A stretch of 64,000 nucleotides of DNA from Fischerella sp. CENA71. Lineage in GTDB: Bacteria > Cyanobacteriota > Cyanobacteriia > Cyanobacteriales > Nostocaceae. Numbering within the stretch: the stretch's first letter is position 1; each line of letters begins with the position of its first letter. The stretch is from assembly GCA_024239075.1 (NCBI GenBank), contig JANBVI010000075.1, positions 1 through 64,000 on the forward strand, written 5' to 3'. The notes under the pieces were generated by a model. That model saw only the letters and a list, made by a program, of their open reading frames with translations, searched no databases and had not been told where the DNA came from. This document shows, in pieces, positions 27,398 through 37,369 of the stretch. The translations under genes were made by a program, and so were the position numbers.

Positions 27398-29392
27398 TCA
27401 ATTTTCTAATTTTCTAATTTGAAACAGTGTATCTTCGTAATAATTATTGTTATTTTGTTGCCGATAAAGCTCTGCGGCTTGTTTAAAATCAGTGAGAGCG
27501 CCTTTTTTATCTCCTAAATCGCGACGTGTTAGCGCTCTATTGTAGTAAGCATTGGCATAGTTCGGATTAATTTTGATGGCTTGATTAAAATCTGCTAGTG
27601 CTTGTTGCAAATTTTTCGAGTCAAAGTAGGCGATACCCCGATTATAGTAAGCTTTGTCATAGCCTGGCTTATACTTAAGAGCCTGATTATAGTCGGCGAT
27701 CGCTCCTTGTTTATCTCCCAAATCAGAGCGAGTTAAACCCCGGTTAAGATAAGCATTGACATAGTTCGGATTAATCTTGAGAGCTTGATTGTAATCAGTG
27801 ATAGCCCCTTGTTTGTCTCCTAATTCATAACGGGTTAATCCCCGGTTATAGTAAGCTTTGTCATAATTGGGATTGAGCTTAATCGCCTGATTAAAATTAT
27901 TCAATGCTCCTTGTTTATCTCCCAAATCATAAAGGGTTAAACCCCGATAAATATAAGCATCGGTATAATCGGGTTTCAGCTTGATAGTTTGATTAAAATC
28001 ATCCAGCGCTTTTTGACTCTCTCCCTTTTCAGAAAGAGCTACCCCCCGATTGTAGTAGGCAAGAGCATAGTTAGGGTTGATCTTGATTGCTTGATTGTAA
28101 TCATCGATTTCCCCTTGTCTGTCTCCTAATTCAAAGCGGATTAAGCCACGGTTGTAGTAAGCTTTGTCATAGTTGGGATTGAGCTTGATTGCTAGGTTAT
28201 AGTCAGCGATCGCTCCTTTTTGATCACCAGATGCAGAACGAGCTAAACCCCGATTGTAGTAAGCTTTGTCATAGTTGGGATTAATCTTGAGGGCTTGATT
28301 ATAATCCGCCATCGCCCCTTGCTTCTCTCCTAATTCATAGCGAGCTAAACCTCGGTTTAGATAAGCATCTTCTGCGTTGGGGTTGATTTTGAGTGACTCG
28401 TTATAATCAGCGATCGCTGCTTGGTATTGTTGCAATTCATAATAGACTAAACCCCGATTGTAGTAAGCATCGTCATGTCTGGGGTTGAGCTTGACAGTTT
28501 GAGTATAGTCAGCGATCGCTCCTTGTTTATCTCCAATATCAGAGCGAGCTATACCCCGGTTATAGTAGGCGTTAGCATATCTCGGATTGAGGCGAATTGC
28601 TTCAGTATAATTGGCGATCGCTCCTTGATAGTCTTTATTGCGATAACTCTCGTAAGCTTTGATAAAAAAGTCATCTGCTTTCGGCGCAGTGGGAATAGTA
28701 CTATTTCTAGTGTATGAACGCCCTCCAACATCGATCCCAACTGCTACCATTTTTTGCAAAACAACGTTGATTGTTGTACCTATACCAAATTCTTGCTCAT
28801 CAGCCCTACCATGAACACCTACCAATTCCCCTTTTTCATTGAGTACAGGGCCACCACTCATCCCATTGAGCGTCTTGTTTTCATATATTAAGTTATAACC
28901 ATCACGCTGGGCTGCACCGTTAGCGTTTACCTGTCCTTTGTTGAAAGAAAAGTAGGGATTAGAAATAGCTGCTGTTTTGGCTGGAAACCCTGCTACATAT
29001 ACAGTTGTGGTTGCCGTCGCTTGATCAGAGTTACCAATTTTGGCAACATTGTACGCTTTGCTACTACTAAACTCAACAATTGCCAAATCTAATCCTTGCA
29101 AGTGTTTGACATTGTTCACTGCATAACTTTGTTGATCTGGTGTAATTAATTGATATTTTTTACTCTCTTTGACCACATGATAAGCAGTCAAGACTGTATA
29201 AATATTACCAGAACGTCTAATAATCACCCCGGAACCCGTAGCAGGAGGAATTTGATCATCCACAATCTGCACTGTAATTTCTCTACCTATGCTTTCGATT
29301 TCTTGAGAAGATAGAGCAACTGCGATGTGTGGTTGCATCAACGCAATAGACGCGCCTATTAATACAGATGAAAGACTGTAAAAATACTTCAT
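27398..29392 (-). CDS. Secreted trypsin-like serine protease with TPR array
   Basis: The protein is 664 aa from ATG 29392, which begins a signal peptide (MKYFYSLSSVLIGASIALM); an upstream TTG at 29410 is less likely. The protease domain at about residues 30-235 has the triad His in LTAYHVV, Asp in GLDLAIVEF and Ser in GMSGGPVLN. About eleven 34-residue TPR units of the NYxxAYYNRGL type follow (about 250-645), a protein-interaction scaffold. It is probably periplasmic. The TPR units are highly alike, which suggests recent internal duplication. No partner gene is adjacent. Confidence 0.9.
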   Translation of the reverse strand: MKYFYSLSSVLIGASIALMQPHIAVALSSQEIESIGREITVQIVDDQIPPATGSGVIIRRSGNIYTVLTAYHVVKESKKYQLITPDQQSYAVNNVKHLQGLDLAIVEFSSSKAYNVAKIGNSDQATATTTVYVAGFPAKTAAISNPYFSFNKGQVNANGAAQRDGYNLIYENKTLNGMSGGPVLNEKGELVGVHGRADEQEFGIGTTINVVLQKMVAVGIDVGGRSYTRNSTIPTAPKADDFFIKAYESYRNKDYQGAIANYTEAIRLNPRYANAYYNRGIARSDIGDKQGAIADYTQTVKLNPRHDDAYYNRGLVYYELQQYQAAIADYNESLKINPNAEDAYLNRGLARYELGEKQGAMADYNQALKINPNYDKAYYNRGLARSASGDQKGAIADYNLAIKLNPNYDKAYYNRGLIRFELGDRQGEIDDYNQAIKINPNYALAYYNRGVALSEKGESQKALDDFNQTIKLKPDYTDAYIYRGLTLYDLGDKQGALNNFNQAIKLNPNYDKAYYNRGLTRYELGDKQGAITDYNQALKINPNYVNAYLNRGLTRSDLGDKQGAIADYNQALKYKPGYDKAYYNRGIAYFDSKNLQQALADFNQAIKINPNYANAYYNRALTRRDLGDKKGALTDFKQAAELYRQQNNNNYYEDTLFQIRKLEN

Positions 29393-29895
29393 TTTTATAA
29401 CCTGACTCAAGTCTTTTTATTTACATACTTGCATTAAATAAAATTCTGTTGATGTAGGCAAGATGTTGAATACAAGTTAACATAAATACTTTCCTAGAGC
29501 AGAGAAAATAACTAGGTAGTCATTAAAAATTATGTTTGCCAAAATACATGAAAAATCTCAAGGGGCGATCGCACCCAGAATTCCGACTTTTCTTATTTCT
29601 TCGTGTCCTTTGTGTCCTTTGTGGTTAGTTTTTTCATGATTTTGCGTAAGTCCTAAATATATTGAAAATATAAACAGCTACAAATCAAACTTGCAGCTTT
29701 GCAGAATCCTACTTAGATATATCAAGAAAAATAGAAATTTTTAATAAAGAAAGCTTAAAATGTAGCGCTTCTTCTTTGAATGAAATACACCTCAGTGCGA
29801 TGTTTGACAACAAGCCGATGCGCGTCTACGCAGCCAGATCCCCGACTTTTATCAAAAATCGGGGATCTTATTTGGAGTTTCAAGTTCAGAACTCG
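29393..29895. other. Intergenic region before the 21-bp array
   Basis: This 503-base gap contains a GTGTCCTTTGTGTCCTTTGT repeat (29603-29627; a related tract is at 59078-59108) and the GATCCCCGA palindrome at 29836-29868. No convincing gene was seen. Confidence 0.5.
29836..29868. repeat. AGATCCCCGA palindrome
   Basis: AGATCCCCGA pairs perfectly with TCGGGGATCT across a 13-base AT-rich loop. Diverged relatives lie at 7543-7605 and about 62261-62290. It is probably a dispersed cyanobacterial palindromic repeat. Confidence 0.65.
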
Positions 29896-30168
29896 AAATT
29901 TCTTGTTACAACCCTGGGGTTTCTTGTTTTAACCGAGAAGTTTCTTGTTTCAACCGAGAAGTTTCCTGTTTCAACCGAGAAGTTTCCTGTTTCAACCGAG
30001 AAGTTTCCTGTTTTAACCGAGAAGTTTCCTGTTTCAACCGAGAAGTTTCCTGTTTCAACCCAGAAGTTTCCTGTTTTAACCGAGAAGTTTCCTGTTTCAA
30101 CCGAGAAGTTTCCTGTTTCAACCCAGAAGTTTCTCACTTCAGCCGAGAAGCTTCCTGTTTGAAACACG
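29896..30168. repeat. 21-bp tandem repeat array, 13 units
   Basis: Thirteen contiguous 21-base units follow the consensus AAGTTTCCTGTTTCAACCGAG; the outer units are the most diverged. Because 21 is a multiple of three, most frames stay open: heptapeptide repeats such as KFPVSTE on the plus strand, and KQETSRL or ETGNFSV on the minus strand. No frame has a convincing start and ribosome site, so I annotate DNA rather than a protein. Confidence 0.9.
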
Positions 30169-30248
30169 TAGACACTGCATCGGCCTGTCACCAGACATCG
30201 CCAACCATGAAAATATTGACAAGCGATGTCTCCTTGTCCCCTTCCCTC

Positions 30249-31082
30249 TCACGGTAGCCAAGGATATTGCCGAAAATTAGGCGGACGTTTCTCTAAAAAC
30301 GCCTGTTTCCCCTCGGCTCCCTCTTCAGTCATGTAATAAAGTAAAGTTGCATTACCAGCAAGTTCTTGTAAACCAGCTTGTCCATCACAATCAGCATTGA
30401 ATGCAGCTTTCAAACAACGAATCGCGATCGGACTTTTTTCTAAAACTTCCTTAGCCCACTGGATACCTTCTGCTTCTAATTGTTCCACTGGTACAACGCA
30501 ATTTACCAACCCCATTTCCAGCGCTTGTTGAGCATCGTACTGACGACAGAGAAACCAAATCTCTCGCGCCTTTTTTTGTCCAACAATTCGCGCCAGATAG
30601 CTAGCCCCAAAACCACCATCAAAGCTACCCACTTTCGGGCCTGTTTGCCCAAAAATAGCATTATCAGCAGCAATAGTCAGATCACAAATTAAATGTAGGA
30701 CATGTCCACCCCCGATCGCATACCCAGCCACCAAAGCAATTACAACTTTTGGCATTGACCGGATCAAGCGTTGTAAATCTAATACATTTAACCGAGGAAT
30801 ACCACTATCATCTACATAACCCGCGTGTCCTCGTACACTTTGATCCCCGCCAGCACAAAAGGCATATTTACCATCTGTATGTGGCCCGTATCCTGTAAAT
30901 AATACAACGCCTATAGTAGTATCTTCACGAGCATCACAAAAGGCATCATATAGTTCAAAGATAGTTTTAGGACGAAAAGCATTGCGCTTGTGGGGGCGAT
31001 TGATGGTAATTTTGGCAATGCCATCGGCTTTATCATAAAGAATGTCTTCGTAGGTTTTGACGCTTTGCCAGTTAATTTGCAT
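30249..31082 (-). CDS. menB: 1,4-dihydroxy-2-naphthoyl-CoA synthase
   Basis: This 277-aa crotonase-fold enzyme cyclises o-succinylbenzoyl-CoA to dihydroxynaphthoyl-CoA, a step in phylloquinone (photosystem I quinone) synthesis in cyanobacteria. MenB-typical segments are visible: [59 protein letters not shown] and the C-terminal [13 protein letters not shown]. Length is standard. No other men gene lies nearby. It is divergent from dusA with a shared upstream region of about 190 bases. Confidence 0.95.
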   Translation of the reverse strand: MQINWQSVKTYEDILYDKADGIAKITINRPHKRNAFRPKTIFELYDAFCDAREDTTIGVVLFTGYGPHTDGKYAFCAGGDQSVRGHAGYVDDSGIPRLNVLDLQRLIRSMPKVVIALVAGYAIGGGHVLHLICDLTIAADNAIFGQTGPKVGSFDGGFGASYLARIVGQKKAREIWFLCRQYDAQQALEMGLVNCVVPVEQLEAEGIQWAKEVLEKSPIAIRCLKAAFNADCDGQAGLQELAGNATLLYYMTEEGAEGKQAFLEKRPPNFRQYPWLP

Positions 31083-31276
31083 TGTATAGGATGATATATT
31101 TCTGTAACCTGAGAATTTTATCGCAAGTTCTTTGTCCCTACCATCTAACCAGGCATCTTGTAAGATTCACCAACTGGTTGATACGTTTATTCACATAAAT
31201 ACCTATCCGAGCAACGCCTAACAAATGACTGGCTAGAACATATAAAAAAGCTTATCTCTAAGCTAGACTCGTGATC

Positions 31277-32323
31277 ATGACTTATTTAAATTCAGCTACT
31301 TCGCCCCAATCCATGATTCACGGTGCTTATCCTCTGAGTGTTGCACCAATGATGGATCGTACAGATCGCCATTTTCGGTATTTCATGCGGCAGATTACCC
31401 GCCGTACTTTGCTTTATACCGAGATGGTGACAACTGCCGCGATTTTGCATGGTGACAAAGAATACCTACTCGGTTTTTCGCCACAAGAAAAGCCCCTTGT
31501 TTTGCAAGTCGGGGGCGACAATCCCAAGGAATTAGCTGAATGTAGCCGGATTGCTGAAGATATGGGCTACGATGAAATCAATCTTAATGTCGGTTGTCCC
31601 AGTAGTCGTGTCCAAGATGGCAATTTCGGGGCTTGTTTAATGGCACACCCTGAGAAAGTAGCAGACTGTGTAGCCGAGATGATTTATGCTACTCGTATCC
31701 CGGTAAGTGTGAAACACCGGATTGGGATTGACGATCGCGATCGCTACGAAGATATGGAAAATTTTGTTCGCATCGTCTCACAAGCAGGCTGCCGACGTTT
31801 TACTGTCCACGCCCGCAAAGCTTGGTTACAGGGATTAAGCCCAAAAGAAAACCGTGATATCCCACCCCTGCGTTACAGTGAAGTGTATCGTCTTAAACAA
31901 GAATTTCCCCAGCTATTTATTGAAATTAATGGTGGAATAATTAATATAGATCAGGTAAGACAGCACTTACAATTCGTAGACGCGGTGATGATTGGACGTG
32001 CAGCTTACGATCATCCTTACTTATTTGCCACAGCAGATAGTGAAATCTACGGCGAGGCGATGCAACCTCCATCTCGCCATGAAGTTGCTGAAGCTATGTT
32101 TTCTTATATTGATTATTGGGTCACAAAAGGTCTGAAGCTCAACAAAATTACCCGCCACATGTTACAGTTGTTTGCTGGACAACCGGGTAGTCGAGTTTGG
32201 AAGCGTCATCTGACGGAAAATTCCTGTCATCTAGGAGTAGGTTCTGCTGTGGTACAAGAGGCGTTGGCACAAGTTCCCGACTCGCCAATAGTACCCAGCT
32301 TAAACTTTACTGCTTGCTCGTGA
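31277..32323 (+). CDS. dusA: tRNA-dihydrouridine synthase DusA
   Basis: This 348-aa FMN-dependent enzyme reduces uridines to dihydrouridine in the tRNA D-loop. It starts SVAPMMDRTDRHFRYF, has the catalytic-type Cys107 in LNVGCPSSRVQDG, the FMN-site HARKAWLQGLSPKENR and the VMIGRAAYDHP motif, all DusA signatures. I chose ATG 31277 rather than GTG 31271. It ends 8 bases before the convergent sigF stop. Confidence 0.93.
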   Translation: MTYLNSATSPQSMIHGAYPLSVAPMMDRTDRHFRYFMRQITRRTLLYTEMVTTAAILHGDKEYLLGFSPQEKPLVLQVGGDNPKELAECSRIAEDMGYDEINLNVGCPSSRVQDGNFGACLMAHPEKVADCVAEMIYATRIPVSVKHRIGIDDRDRYEDMENFVRIVSQAGCRRFTVHARKAWLQGLSPKENRDIPPLRYSEVYRLKQEFPQLFIEINGGIINIDQVRQHLQFVDAVMIGRAAYDHPYLFATADSEIYGEAMQPPSRHEVAEAMFSYIDYWVTKGLKLNKITRHMLQLFAGQPGSRVWKRHLTENSCHLGVGSAVVQEALAQVPDSPIVPSLNFTACS

Positions 32324-32331
32324 GTGCATTT

Positions 32332-33114
32332 TCAGCCCGTTGATAACGCTTGTGTTTGCAACATCGACATCAAATCCTGAACTCCTTTTTGCAAATACCT
32401 TGTGACTGTCATTGGACTAGTGCCAATTTTCTTCGCAGCATCTTTGCGAGAAAGTTCCTTCAAAAATACTAACTCTACTGCCATACGGGGCTTTTCTTCT
32501 AACATGCTAATTGCCCCTTGTAGTTGTTGTTGCTCTTCTTGTTGTTGCTGTTGAGCGCTAGAACGGGGACAAGGAAGCGCCTCACCCAAGGTGATTTGAC
32601 AATCAATATAGTTGACTACTGTAGCATCTAAACTCAAAGGCATACGGTTTTGAGCAGCTAACTTGGTTTCTTGCCATTCTTGTAGAGATACTTTGAGTTG
32701 CTTGGCAATTTCTGAATCTTTGGGGGGACGCCCTAAAATTTCTGCTAATTGCTTACGCACTTTTTGCCCCTCATTGTGGAGTTCTTGCCAACGACGGGGG
32801 ATCTTTAAAAGACTACTGCGATCGCGCAAAAAGTGCAGCATTTCACCCCGAATGTAAGGAACAGCAAAGGAACTAAAAGCGTATCCTTGACTGGGATCAA
32901 AACGCTCAATTGCTCTGATTAAACCGAAGTAACCAATTTGCTCTAAGTCTTCATAAGGCTCATTACATTGATGGCTAAATTTATGAGCCATTTTACGTAC
33001 TAAACCAGTATGTAATTTTACAAGTCGATTACGAAGTTCAATAGAAGGATTCTGATGATATAACTGCAATAACTCCATACCATCAGACCGCATAGAGGAC
33101 TGACTTGTTGCCAT
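32332..33114 (-). CDS. sigF: Group 3 RNA polymerase sigma factor, SigF type
   Basis: The protein is 260 aa from ATG 33114, with AAGGAA 6 bases upstream; an upstream in-frame start at 33171 lacks this. Region 2 is clear (LVRKMAHKF, YEDLEQIGYFGLIRAIERFD, AFSSFAVPYIRGEMLHFLRD). Region 3 follows (IPRRWQELHNEG, EILGRPPKDSEIAKQL), and region 4 has a helix-turn-helix (SRKDAAKKIGTSPMTVTRYL). Cyanobacterial SigF proteins control motility, pili and envelope genes. No anti-sigma factor is adjacent. Confidence 0.87.
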   Translation of the reverse strand: MATSQSSMRSDGMELLQLYHQNPSIELRNRLVKLHTGLVRKMAHKFSHQCNEPYEDLEQIGYFGLIRAIERFDPSQGYAFSSFAVPYIRGEMLHFLRDRSSLLKIPRRWQELHNEGQKVRKQLAEILGRPPKDSEIAKQLKVSLQEWQETKLAAQNRMPLSLDATVVNYIDCQITLGEALPCPRSSAQQQQQEEQQQLQGAISMLEEKPRMAVELVFLKELSRKDAAKKIGTSPMTVTRYLQKGVQDLMSMLQTQALSTG

Positions 33115-33495
33115 AGAAATTCCTTTTTGGTAACTCCTATTCCCTAAAAAACGGAGTTGCGTAAACTTCACTTAAGCTGTAATTATTTTCCTTAGTAACG
33201 CTTTGATACACCATTCGTTGTTTCACTGAACTTATATAGAGTCTCGCTTTATAGGTCAGTATTTTCACGCATTTTTTTGTACCCATATCTGTCAGATGCA
33301 GAGATGGTTGTGTAACAAAAAGTTTGAGTTTGGATGTATCCTTGTGCAGTACAAGGTCATCAAAGACCTTGATAAATATGGCCCAGCGCTTCCTAAACAG
33401 GATTTCTATGGATTCATTTCTCAATTATGAGCTAAAAATCTAAGTAAGAATGGAATTAGTCAGTAATATCGTCATTCAAAAACTGATTGTGAAAT
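33115..33495. other. Divergent promoter region of sigF and the BI-1 gene
   Basis: This 381-base gap lies between two divergent genes and must hold both promoters. A minus-strand ORF at 33137-33424 overlaps the sigF leader and was rejected. Confidence 0.45.
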
Positions 33496-34224
33496 ATGAG
33501 CAATACTAGCAACTTCCGTGATGCCATCCGTGAGGCTAAAACCCACGCCCTAGTGGGGCCAAATGTCATAGCCAATGCCCTACCTTATCTGGGAGGCGGT
33601 CTGATCCTAACAGCATTGGGAACCTATGGCGGTTTGGGAGTTATCCGTGCTAACCCTGGACTGTTCTTTCCCACCTTCATTGGCGCAGTGATTGTGGAAT
33701 TAATTTTGTTCTTTGTTGCCCAAAATGTTGCTGAAAAGGGCAATAATAGCGTTGCACTGCCTCTGTTAGCAGCCTATAGCCTGTTGTCTGGATATACTCT
33801 CAGTGGCTTGGTATTTGTGGCACTAAGAACAGAAGGTGTAGGCATTCAGGGAATTGGTATAGCAGCACTTGGTTGTGGGATCACCTTCATCGCCGCTCGT
33901 CAGATCGGTTCAAATCTTTCTGAGACTGACGGTATGGCTCTGACAAAAACCATCAATCTGGGCATTATCGCCCTGGTCGTGGTTGTAGGCTTGCAATTTG
34001 TCTTTGCTTTGTTCGGTGTTTATACTCCAGGGTGGTTGGAAATTGGCATTTCTGCTTTGGGAGTATTTCTGTTTGCTGGAGCATCTGTAGTCGATTTTTA
34101 CATCCTCCCACGTACCTACCGCAATGACCAGTACCTACCTGCGGCTTTATCGATGTACTTAACTTACATCAATCTTTTCATCTTCATTTTGAGATTGTTG
34201 ATCGCCCTAAATGGTCGTGACTAA
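33496..34224 (+). CDS. Bax inhibitor-1/YccA-like membrane protein
   Basis: This 242-aa protein has seven hydrophobic segments spread over its length, the first being YLGGGLILTALGTYGGLGVI and the last YINLFIFILRLLIALNGRD. The topology and the C-terminal acidic/basic tail match the BI-1 (UPF0005) family of pH-sensitive calcium-leak or membrane-stress proteins. The function in cyanobacteria is not established. A strong terminator follows. Confidence 0.82.
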   Translation: MSNTSNFRDAIREAKTHALVGPNVIANALPYLGGGLILTALGTYGGLGVIRANPGLFFPTFIGAVIVELILFFVAQNVAEKGNNSVALPLLAAYSLLSGYTLSGLVFVALRTEGVGIQGIGIAALGCGITFIAARQIGSNLSETDGMALTKTINLGIIALVVVVGLQFVFALFGVYTPGWLEIGISALGVFLFAGASVVDFYILPRTYRNDQYLPAALSMYLTYINLFIFILRLLIALNGRD

Positions 34225-34262
34225 GCATATCTAATAAAAAAACCGATTTTTTAAATTTTATG

Positions 34263-34295
34263 CCGTGGTTATCAGAAGGATAACCACGGTTTTTT
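34263..34295 (+). terminator. Rho-independent terminator
   Basis: CCGTGGTTAT and ATAACCACGG form a 10-bp stem with a 7-base loop, followed by six T. It lies 39 bases after the BI-1 gene stop. Confidence 0.9.
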
Positions 34296-34419
34296 GGAAT
34301 TTACATGTTGAGGAAAGCCCTTGCTCGCTTTCGCATTACTTTCTCCTAATGTATAATATCTAGACTTACTACAAAACAAATGTGTGGTATGTCTTCATAT
34401 GTGAGATTACATTAACAGC

Positions 34420-36450
34420 ATGACGATGTTCCTGACAGATTCTGCGGACATGACTAGGATTCATTTCTCTTCAAGGTTGAATCTGAAGCAACGTAGTGAG
34501 TTGGGTCAGTTTTTTACTCCCGCCCCAGTTGCCCGTTTTATGGCTGGAAAATTTACTAGTCTATCGGGTCACATCAATCTTTTAGATCCTGGAGCTGGAG
34601 TTGGGTCATTAACTGCTGCTTTTGTAGAGCAGTTATTGGCAAATCCCAACGATGTTAAAAGTTGCTTGATAACAGCATATGAAGTTGAATCAGCCTTCCT
34701 ACCCTCTTTGAAGCAATGTCTTATAGAGTGTTGTACAGCTTTAAAGAGCAGAGGAATTCAAGCAAATTATTGTTTGTATGAAGAAAGTTTTATAGAAGCT
34801 TTTACAAAAAAAAAATTACCACTTTTTACTACGTCATCAATTAAATTTACTCATGCAATTCTGAATCCACCTTATAAAAAAATTCACAGCAAATCAATAG
34901 AAAAAAAGCTCCTTTCAACGCTTGGAATTGAAACAGTAAATCTATATAGTGCATTTGCTTGGCTTACTATATTACATCTTGCCGAAGATGCAGAGATAGT
35001 TGCAATCACGCCCAGAAGTTTCTGTAATGGTACGTATTTTCGTCCTTTTCGGAAAGCTTTTCTAGAAAACATGGCGCTAAAAAAAATTCATATTTTTGAG
35101 AGCCGTTCAGCAGCTTTTGCAGAAGATGACGTATTGCAAGAAAATATTATTTTTCATGCTAGCAAAACTAAAATTAAGCCTGATTATGTAGAAATTACTA
35201 GTAATTATGAAACTGAATTAGATAATTTTTCAGAATTAAGATATGTTCCTTACAGCAAAGTAGTTGAAGCCAATGATTATGAAAGATTTATTCATATTGT
35301 GACAAACTCTCTTGAAGATTCTTTGAGAGTGCAAATGGATAAATTTTCATCTACATTGGATGAAATTGGTTTAGAAGTTTCGACGGGTCCGGTTGTCGAT
35401 TTTCGTCTCAAATCGTCTTTAAGAGCTTGCTTGGATGAGCAGAGTGTTCCACTACTGTACCCAGAAACTGTGAAGGCAGGGAAAATTTTATTTCCACCTA
35501 GCAATCCTCGTAAGGCGATCGCAATTGAGCAAAACCAACAAACAAGCAAATGGTTAATTCAATCAGGTTGGTACGTTTTGACAAAGCGTTTTTCTGCTAA
35601 GGAGGAAAAGCGCCGTGTTGTTGCTGCTGTCTGTTCTCCTTTAGCCGCGCCAGCGCTAGGTATAGAAAATCATCTTAACTACTACCATGCTAGAGGTAAG
35701 GGAATGAACCCTGACCTGGCACGAGGTTTAGCAGCATTTCTCAATTCAACTTTATTTGATCATTACTTCCGGCAGTTTAGTGGACACACACAAGTCAATG
35801 CAACAGATTTGCGTAGAATTAAGTACCCTTGCAAAGATGATTTAATCAGACTAGGAAGCCAAATTGGTGATTCTCAGTTTGATCAGGAGCAACTTGATCA
35901 GGTTGTACATAAAACTTTGTCGATTATGAGCGAAGTCACAAATGCAGTTCGGGCTGCTAAACGAATTGAGGAGGCTCTTGCAATTCTCAAAGATATTTCT
36001 GCTCCAAGAGAGCAACAGAACGAACGATCAGCACTTTGCTTACTCGCATTGGCAGACATTCGGCCTGAAACACCTTGGAATCAAGCAACAGCACCAAGAC
36101 GCGGAATTACAGAAATGATGGATTGGTTTCGCGATTACTATGGGAAACAATACGCACCAAATACACGCGAAACAGTTCGACGCCAAACGATGCACCAGTT
36201 TGTACAGATGGGGATAGTTGTTGAGAATCCAGATCGACCAGACCGACCAATTAATAGCCCCAAATGGTGTTATCAACTTCATAAACAAGCATTATCACTT
36301 CTTAAATCCTATGGCTCTGAGCAGTGGGAAGAGGCTCGTCGAAATTATGCTGTTTCTGTTACAAATTTATTGCAGGCTAGGGATCGCAACATACCGATGA
36401 TTCCCGTAAGCTTACCTGACGGTCAAGCCATTCAGCTATCATCAGGCTGA
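34420..36450 (+). pseudogene. BsuBI/PstI-type methyltransferase with fused endonuclease N-terminus (5' part of a split gene)
   Basis: This ORF encodes 676 aa. Residues 1-502 are an adenine-N6 methyltransferase: motif I LLDPGAGVGS (54-63), motif IV NPPY (149-152), and about the 500-aa length of M.PstI and M.BsuBI. From Met503 the frame continues into the N-terminal domain of a BsuBI/PstI endonuclease (RIEEALAILK, QQNERSALCLLALADIRPE, then a winged-helix region with RRQTMHQFVQMGIVVENPD). It stops 2 codons into the element at 36447-36685, where a TGA is created. The catalytic half lies at 36696-37151 in the same reading frame once the element is removed. The methyltransferase part looks intact. 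Confidence 0.85.
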
Positions 36451-36685
36451 CGGGGCGACAAAATAGCCTGAAAAGCTCATGAGATAAAGTATGTAGCAAT
36501 TTATGGTAAGAAAAGATAGGTCTCATGAGTGTCAATAAGACCTATCTAATGACAATATTGCCTGAACAGAGTTCGTGACCGAGCTAATGAAACTAAATCG
36601 CAATAAGCAGAAGTATTATCAACGAGGTCTGAGCGCTATGAAGCTTATCATGTCTGTATCCTAGCTATTTTTGTCGCCCCGTCAG
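36447..36685. mobile_element. 239-bp MITE-like element splitting the R-M gene
   Basis: The ends are inverted: CTGACGGGGCGACAAAATAG at the left and the complement of CTGACGGGGCGACAAAAATAG at the right (17 identical bases, then a 1-base indel). A perfect 9-bp duplication, ATCATCAGG, flanks it (36438-36446 and 36686-36694). Inside are a hairpin (AGATAGGTCT/AGACCTATCT) and short open stretches ending in NKQKYYQRGLSAMKLIMSVS, a basic tail that could be a transposase C-terminus. It looks like an internally deleted insertion sequence. Confidence 0.9.
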
Positions 36686-36695
36686 ATCATCAGGC

Positions 36696-37151
36696 GGACA
36701 AAATATACTAATAAAAGACATTTTGGAAAGCTTCTGTCCCAGATTTACACCTGGAGGTAGAGTTCTCTATGTGGGCGATGCTGGGGATAAGTTCATTATT
36801 AATGAAACTCAAAAATTCCGAGAAATGGGGATTGAATTAGATCCTCACGGTAAAATGCCAGACATTGTAGTTCACTGTCAACGGAAAGATTGGCTTGTAT
36901 TGATAGAAGCTGTGACTAGTCATGGTCCGGTTAACTTGAAACGTCACAATGAATTAAGGCAGCTCTTTCAGTCTGGTCATAAAGGATTAGTTTTTGTTAG
37001 TGCTTTTCCCAGTCGTAAGGAAATGACTAGGTATCTTGCTGAGATTTCTTGGGAAACTGAAGTTTGGGTAGCAGATCAACCTGATCATATGATTCATTTC
37101 AATGGGGAAAGATTTCTTGGCCCTTATGAAGTCCCAAAAAATCGTTATTGA
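36696..37151 (+). pseudogene. BsuBI/PstI-type restriction endonuclease catalytic part (3' part of a split gene)
   Basis: This is a 151-codon open segment with no convincing own start; TTG 36723 is the first candidate. It carries the catalytic core of BsuBI/PstI endonucleases: PRFTPGGRVLYVGDAGDK, then DIVVHCQRKDWLVLIEAVTS with acidic metal ligands, and the C-terminal GERFLGPYEVPKN. It is the continuation of the upstream ORF. Removing the element and one duplication copy joins LSSG to GQNILIKDIL in frame, giving a chain of about 827 aa. In the current state restriction is presumably lost. Confidence 0.85.
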
Positions 37152-37369
37152 AAATTCCGCTCCTAAATAGGATCATGAACTGCATAGACCAGGGTGAATA
37201 AAAATATAATTTTTCTTACACCCCTACACCCTGATACTCCTTTTTCAAGTAGGTGATAGTACACCTAAAACATGGAAAATCTAAAATTTCAAGTTGATCT
37301 ATATTAATTGCTCCAAAATTGAGATATTTTAAAACTACGGTTAATCTATCGTTGAGCAGGAGTTAACCC

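Noticed and set aside
29896-30168. Possible CRISPR array
   Set aside because: Units are contiguous with no unique spacers, and the unit sequence is not palindromic.
29776-30191. Plus- and minus-strand ORFs across the 21-bp array, including a (KQETSRL)n frame
   Set aside because: All frames stay open because the unit is 21 bases. The heptad frame begins only with TTG inside the array and has no ribosome site. Annotated as a repeat instead.
33137-33424. 95-aa minus-strand ORF upstream of sigF
   Set aside because: It overlaps the sigF start in another frame, has no recognisable fold and covers the divergent promoter region.
36525-36665. Short ORFs inside the element, possibly a transposase gene
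   Set aside because: Frames are broken and very short; kept only as a hint that the element derives from an insertion sequence.
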